35,043 nt of DNA, from positions 66,676-101,718 of the forward strand of contig JARGNO010000001.1 of assembly GCA_029213165.1 (NCBI GenBank). The letters run 5' to 3'. A program made the translations under genes and the position numbers. The DNA is from Minwuia sp. Its GTDB lineage: Bacteria; Pseudomonadota; Alphaproteobacteria; Minwuiales; Minwuiaceae. Of the stretch, positions 32,516-35,043 are shown piece by piece (position 1 is the first letter of the stretch; every line of letters begins with the position of its first letter). Under the pieces are notes generated by a model. It was not told the DNA's origin. It ran no database searches and saw only the letters and a list, made by a program, of their open reading frames with translations.

Positions 32516-35043
32516 GTGAACCAGGAACTCGGGCAAGCTGGTACCGGCAACATTGCGGTTCAGGTCAATGGTGACGGGAACAGCATCAACTTTGCCTGTC
32601 CATATCTGGTTCTGACGCGTTTCCAGAACCAGCGTCTGAGCGCGGCTGAGCGCAGCAAAGTCCCGGAGACCGAGTTCCTTGGTGCACGCGGACGGGGTAC
32701 CAAGCTGGTTGGCCGTGAGGCTGAAATTGCGGAGCACAAGTCCTGGCTGACGAATGGCGACGCGATCTCGGTACGCGTGCTGACCGGCAGCGCAGGCCGT
32801 GGCAAGTCGCGGTTCGGGCTGGAACTGTGCGATCTGGCGGCGAAGATGGGCTGGCACGCAGGCTTCGCCACAGCAAAGGAACTGAGCCGGTTCCGGGATC
32901 AGAAGAATCTCTCCGACTGGGGCTGGAACAGGCCGGTCCTCGTCGTGGTCGATTATGCTGCTGGCCTTTCAGGCGAACTGCATGGCTGGCTGGCCGAACT
33001 GGCCCAGAACGACATCCTGACGGACGCGGAAGCCGCCGCGGCCAGACCGTTGCGCATCTTCTTGCTGGAGCGGACGGCCGATCCGGCTATTGGCTGGTTG
33101 CAGGCCGTGCGCGGGTTGGGCGGTGGCGACAGGGACGCAATAGAGCGACTGTTCGAAAGGGCCGAGCCTCACGTCCTGCCGCCGCTGGCCGACATGGAGG
33201 ATCGGCGGCAGGTGCTGTCGTCGCTTCTGGAGACGCGCGGCAGCACTCTCAGTCTGCCCGAACCCGGCGAGGACGATTGGTTCGACCGGCGGCTGGCAGA
33301 ACTGTCCTGGGGTGGTGAGCCGCTGTTCCTGATGCTGGCGGCGAGCCTGGCACTGCGGGAAGGCTTCGCCGCCGTGCTGGCGCTCGGTCGCGACGATCTT
33401 GCCCTTCGGATTGCGGACAATGAACTGGAGCGCATCAGCAATGGCATGGCCGCAACAGGCGCGCCGGACCGCTTCTGCCATCACATGGCCGCCGTGGCGA
33501 CGCTCTGTGGCGGACTGGGCAGGGATCAGGCAATTGCGCTCTCGGAGAGTGAGGCCGAAGCAACCCATCATACTCTATCTCGCGGGGCGGCGCCTTTCAT
33601 CGAAAGCCTTCTCGACCTGCACGGTGACGACCAGGGCAACCTGCTGCCAATCGAACCCGACATGATCGGGGAAGCGCTGTTGCTGAAAGTCTGGCCGGGC
33701 AGGTGCGGGCCGAATGGCGCGCTTGTCGTCTCCCGGCTGGCTGCCAACGAATCCCGGCGTGGCGCAGTCGTGCGGACCGTGATCCGCGCCTGCCAGGACT
33801 ACGCCATTCACGGTCATCTGGAGCCACTTGCGTGGCTGGATGAACTGGGCACGGCAGCGGCTGCGGATCTGCCAGTGCTGCTGCAACTGTTGAATGAATT
33901 GCCAAAGCAAACTCTTGAGCTTCGCGAGCGGGCTTTCTCGCTGACGGAAACGGCCGTTGATTTGCTCCGACCCCTGGCGGGGACTGAACAGATTGGCCAT
34001 GTCGCGAACTATGCGACAGCCCTCCTCCGCCTGTCGGGCCGTTTCTACGATCTTGGCTGCCGAGAAGAAGCGCTAGAGGCTATCCAGGAGTCAGTGGAGA
34101 TTTGGCGCGCGCTCACCGATTCACGTCCTGACTCCTTTTGCCCAGAATTGGCCGGTTCCCTCAACAACCTGTCGGTTTGCCTTGACGGGCTTGGCCGCAG
34201 GGAGGAAGCGCTCGCCGCCAGCGAGGAGGCGGTGAAGATCCGCCGCGACCTCGCCGCCGCCCACCCTGACGCCTTCTGCCCCGAATTGGCCGGTTCCCTC
34301 AACAACCTGTCGAACCGCCTCGGCGGGCTTGGCCGCAAGGAGGAGGCGCTGGCCGCCAGCGAGGAGGCGGTGGCACTCTACCGCGACCTCGCCGCCGATC
34401 GACCCGACGCCTTCCGTCCAGACCTTGCCGGTTGCCTCAACAACCTGTCGGGCTGCCTCGTCGGGCTTGGCCGCAGGGAGAAAGCGCTCGCCGCAAGCGA
34501 GGAAGCAGTTGAAATTTGTCGCGAGCTTGCTGCCGCAGAGCCCGACGCATTCCGTCCCAACTTGGCCCAATATCTAAGCAACCTATCAAGCCGCAGCATC
34601 ATTTTTGGCCGTCAGGAGGAGACAATTGCGGCCATCGAGGAGTCGGTGGAAATCTGGCGCGGCCTCGCCGCCGCCCGTCCCGATGCATTCCGCTCTGACC
34701 TGGCCAGATCCCTAAACAACCTGTCGAACAATCTCCGGATGCTGGCTTGTCCAGAGGAGGCGCTCGCAGCCAGCGAGGAGTCGGTGGTGATTTGGCGCGC
34801 GCTTGCCGATACCCGACCCGAAGCATTCCACCCCAACCTGGCCGGCTCTCTCATCAACCTGTCAGGCTGCCTCCAGGATATTGGCCACCCGGAGAAAGCA
34901 TTGTTAGCCATCGAGGAGTCGGTGGAAATCTGGCGCGACCTCGCCGCCGCCCGCCCCGACGCCTTCCTTCCAGACCTGGCAATGTCCCTCAACAACCTGT
35001 CGAATAGCCTTAGCAGTCTTGGCCGTCAGGAAGAGGCCCTCGC
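32516..35043 (+). CDS. P-loop NTPase with tetratricopeptide-like repeat array (STAND-like), 3' end cut by window
   Basis: The first 842 codons of a large protein, open at the window end. An N-terminal Gly/Asn-rich segment (GTGNIAVQVNGDGNSINF, residues 9-26) comes first, then LVGREAEI (residues 65-72), a recognisable lead into a nucleotide-binding domain. Walker A GSAGRGKS is at residues 91-98 and Walker B LVVVDYA ends in Asp146-Tyr-Ala, with an FLLER sensor segment after it. A helical region of about 330 residues follows, then from residue 506 at least seven 46-residue TPR-like repeats. The GTG at 32516 has a GGAGG site 5 bases upstream; an in-frame ATG at 32486 does not. The architecture fits signalling NTPases of the STAND class; partner and trigger unknown. 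Confidence 0.82.
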   Translation, partial: MNQELGQAGTGNIAVQVNGDGNSINFACPYLVLTRFQNQRLSAAERSKVPETEFLGARGRGTKLVGREAEIAEHKSWLTNGDAISVRVLTGSAGRGKSRFGLELCDLAAKMGWHAGFATAKELSRFRDQKNLSDWGWNRPVLVVVDYAAGLSGELHGWLAELAQNDILTDAEAAAARPLRIFLLERTADPAIGWLQAVRGLGGGDRDAIERLFERAEPHVLPPLADMEDRRQVLSSLLETRGSTLSLPEPGEDDWFDRRLAELSWGGEPLFLMLAASLALREGFAAVLALGRDDLALRIADNELERISNGMAATGAPDRFCHHMAAVATLCGGLGRDQAIALSESEAEATHHTLSRGAAPFIESLLDLHGDDQGNLLPIEPDMIGEALLLKVWPGRCGPNGALVVSRLAANESRRGAVVRTVIRACQDYAIHGHLEPLAWLDELGTAAAADLPVLLQLLNELPKQTLELRERAFSLTETAVDLLRPLAGTEQIGHVANYATALLRLSGRFYDLGCREEALEAIQESVEIWRALTDSRPDSFCPELAGSLNNLSVCLDGLGRREEALAASEEAVKIRRDLAAAHPDAFCPELAGSLNNLSNRLGGLGRKEEALAASEEAVALYRDLAADRPDAFRPDLAGCLNNLSGCLVGLGRREKALAASEEAVEICRELAAAEPDAFRPNLAQYLSNLSSRSIIFGRQEETIAAIEESVEIWRGLAAARPDAFRSDLARSLNNLSNNLRMLACPEEALAASEESVVIWRALADTRPEAFHPNLAGSLINLSGCLQDIGHPEKALLAIEESVEIWRDLAAARPDAFLPDLAMSLNNLSNSLSSLGRQEEAL
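34031..35043 (+). repeat. 138-base tandem repeat array encoding TPR-like units
   Basis: Unit starts at 34031, 34169, 34307, 34445, 34583, 34721, 34859 and 34997 are exactly 138 bases apart, so seven full units and part of an eighth fit before the window ends. Each unit begins with a LS codon pair and carries a conserved GRREEALAASEEAV and RPDAF...LA...LNN core. Bases at many positions are identical between units, for example the ggttccctcaacaacctgtc junction, so recombination between units is plausible. Confidence 0.93.

Noticed and set aside
34031-35043. CRISPR array
   Set aside because: The 138-base units are in one open frame with a protein-level repeat, and there are no short spacers between short repeats.

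Overview
The window is GC-rich, tightly packed bacterial chromosome, most consistent with an alphaproteobacterium of the Rhodospirillales or a neighbouring lineage. The clues are the lspA plus DUF3035-lipoprotein pair, a seven-iron ferredoxin (fdxA) next to a CarD-type RNA polymerase regulator, Entner-Doudoroff genes in one run, and many CoA-linked catabolic genes. No tRNA, rRNA, CRISPR array, transposase or integrase was seen.

Layout. 74-5002: an acyl-CoA dehydrogenase, a polar amino-acid ABC importer (binding protein and two permeases but no ATPase), and a zinc-free quinone oxidoreductase. 5047-9281: a class III CoA-transferase facing a core block of lspA, a BamF-like (DUF3035) lipoprotein, a TerB-like protein, fdxA and carD; a possible small RNA lies between fdxA and carD. 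9376-11412: a MATE exporter and an HxlR regulator, divergent around two inverted-repeat operators. 11409-14428: an amidase overlapping a malonyl-CoA synthetase-like ligase. 14660-18930: an unrecognised lipoprotein, two short-chain dehydrogenases and a thiolase. 19066-24654: a TRAP importer divergent from an amidase, then a RidA-family protein and a TetR regulator. Two nearly identical 19-base sites, one in the TRAP/amidase gap and one in front of ridA, tie this block into one probable regulon. 24896-31101: zwf-pgl-edd-pgi-eda, a full glucose-6-phosphate to pyruvate plus glyceraldehyde-3-phosphate route. 31148-32311: a phytanoyl-CoA dioxygenase-family enzyme. 32516 to the window end: the start of a large P-loop NTPase carrying a 138-base tandem array of tetratricopeptide-like repeats, open at the edge.

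Working together. Most of the window is uptake and catabolism of organic and amino acids, amides and acyl-CoAs, feeding central metabolism. The parts that look least described are the TRAP-amidase-RidA-TetR regulon, the amidase-MatB pair, the shared-minus-10 HxlR/MATE promoter and the repeat-bearing NTPase at the right edge, which resembles signal-transduction or conflict-type STAND proteins. All functions are read from sequence motifs by eye; no database search was possible.
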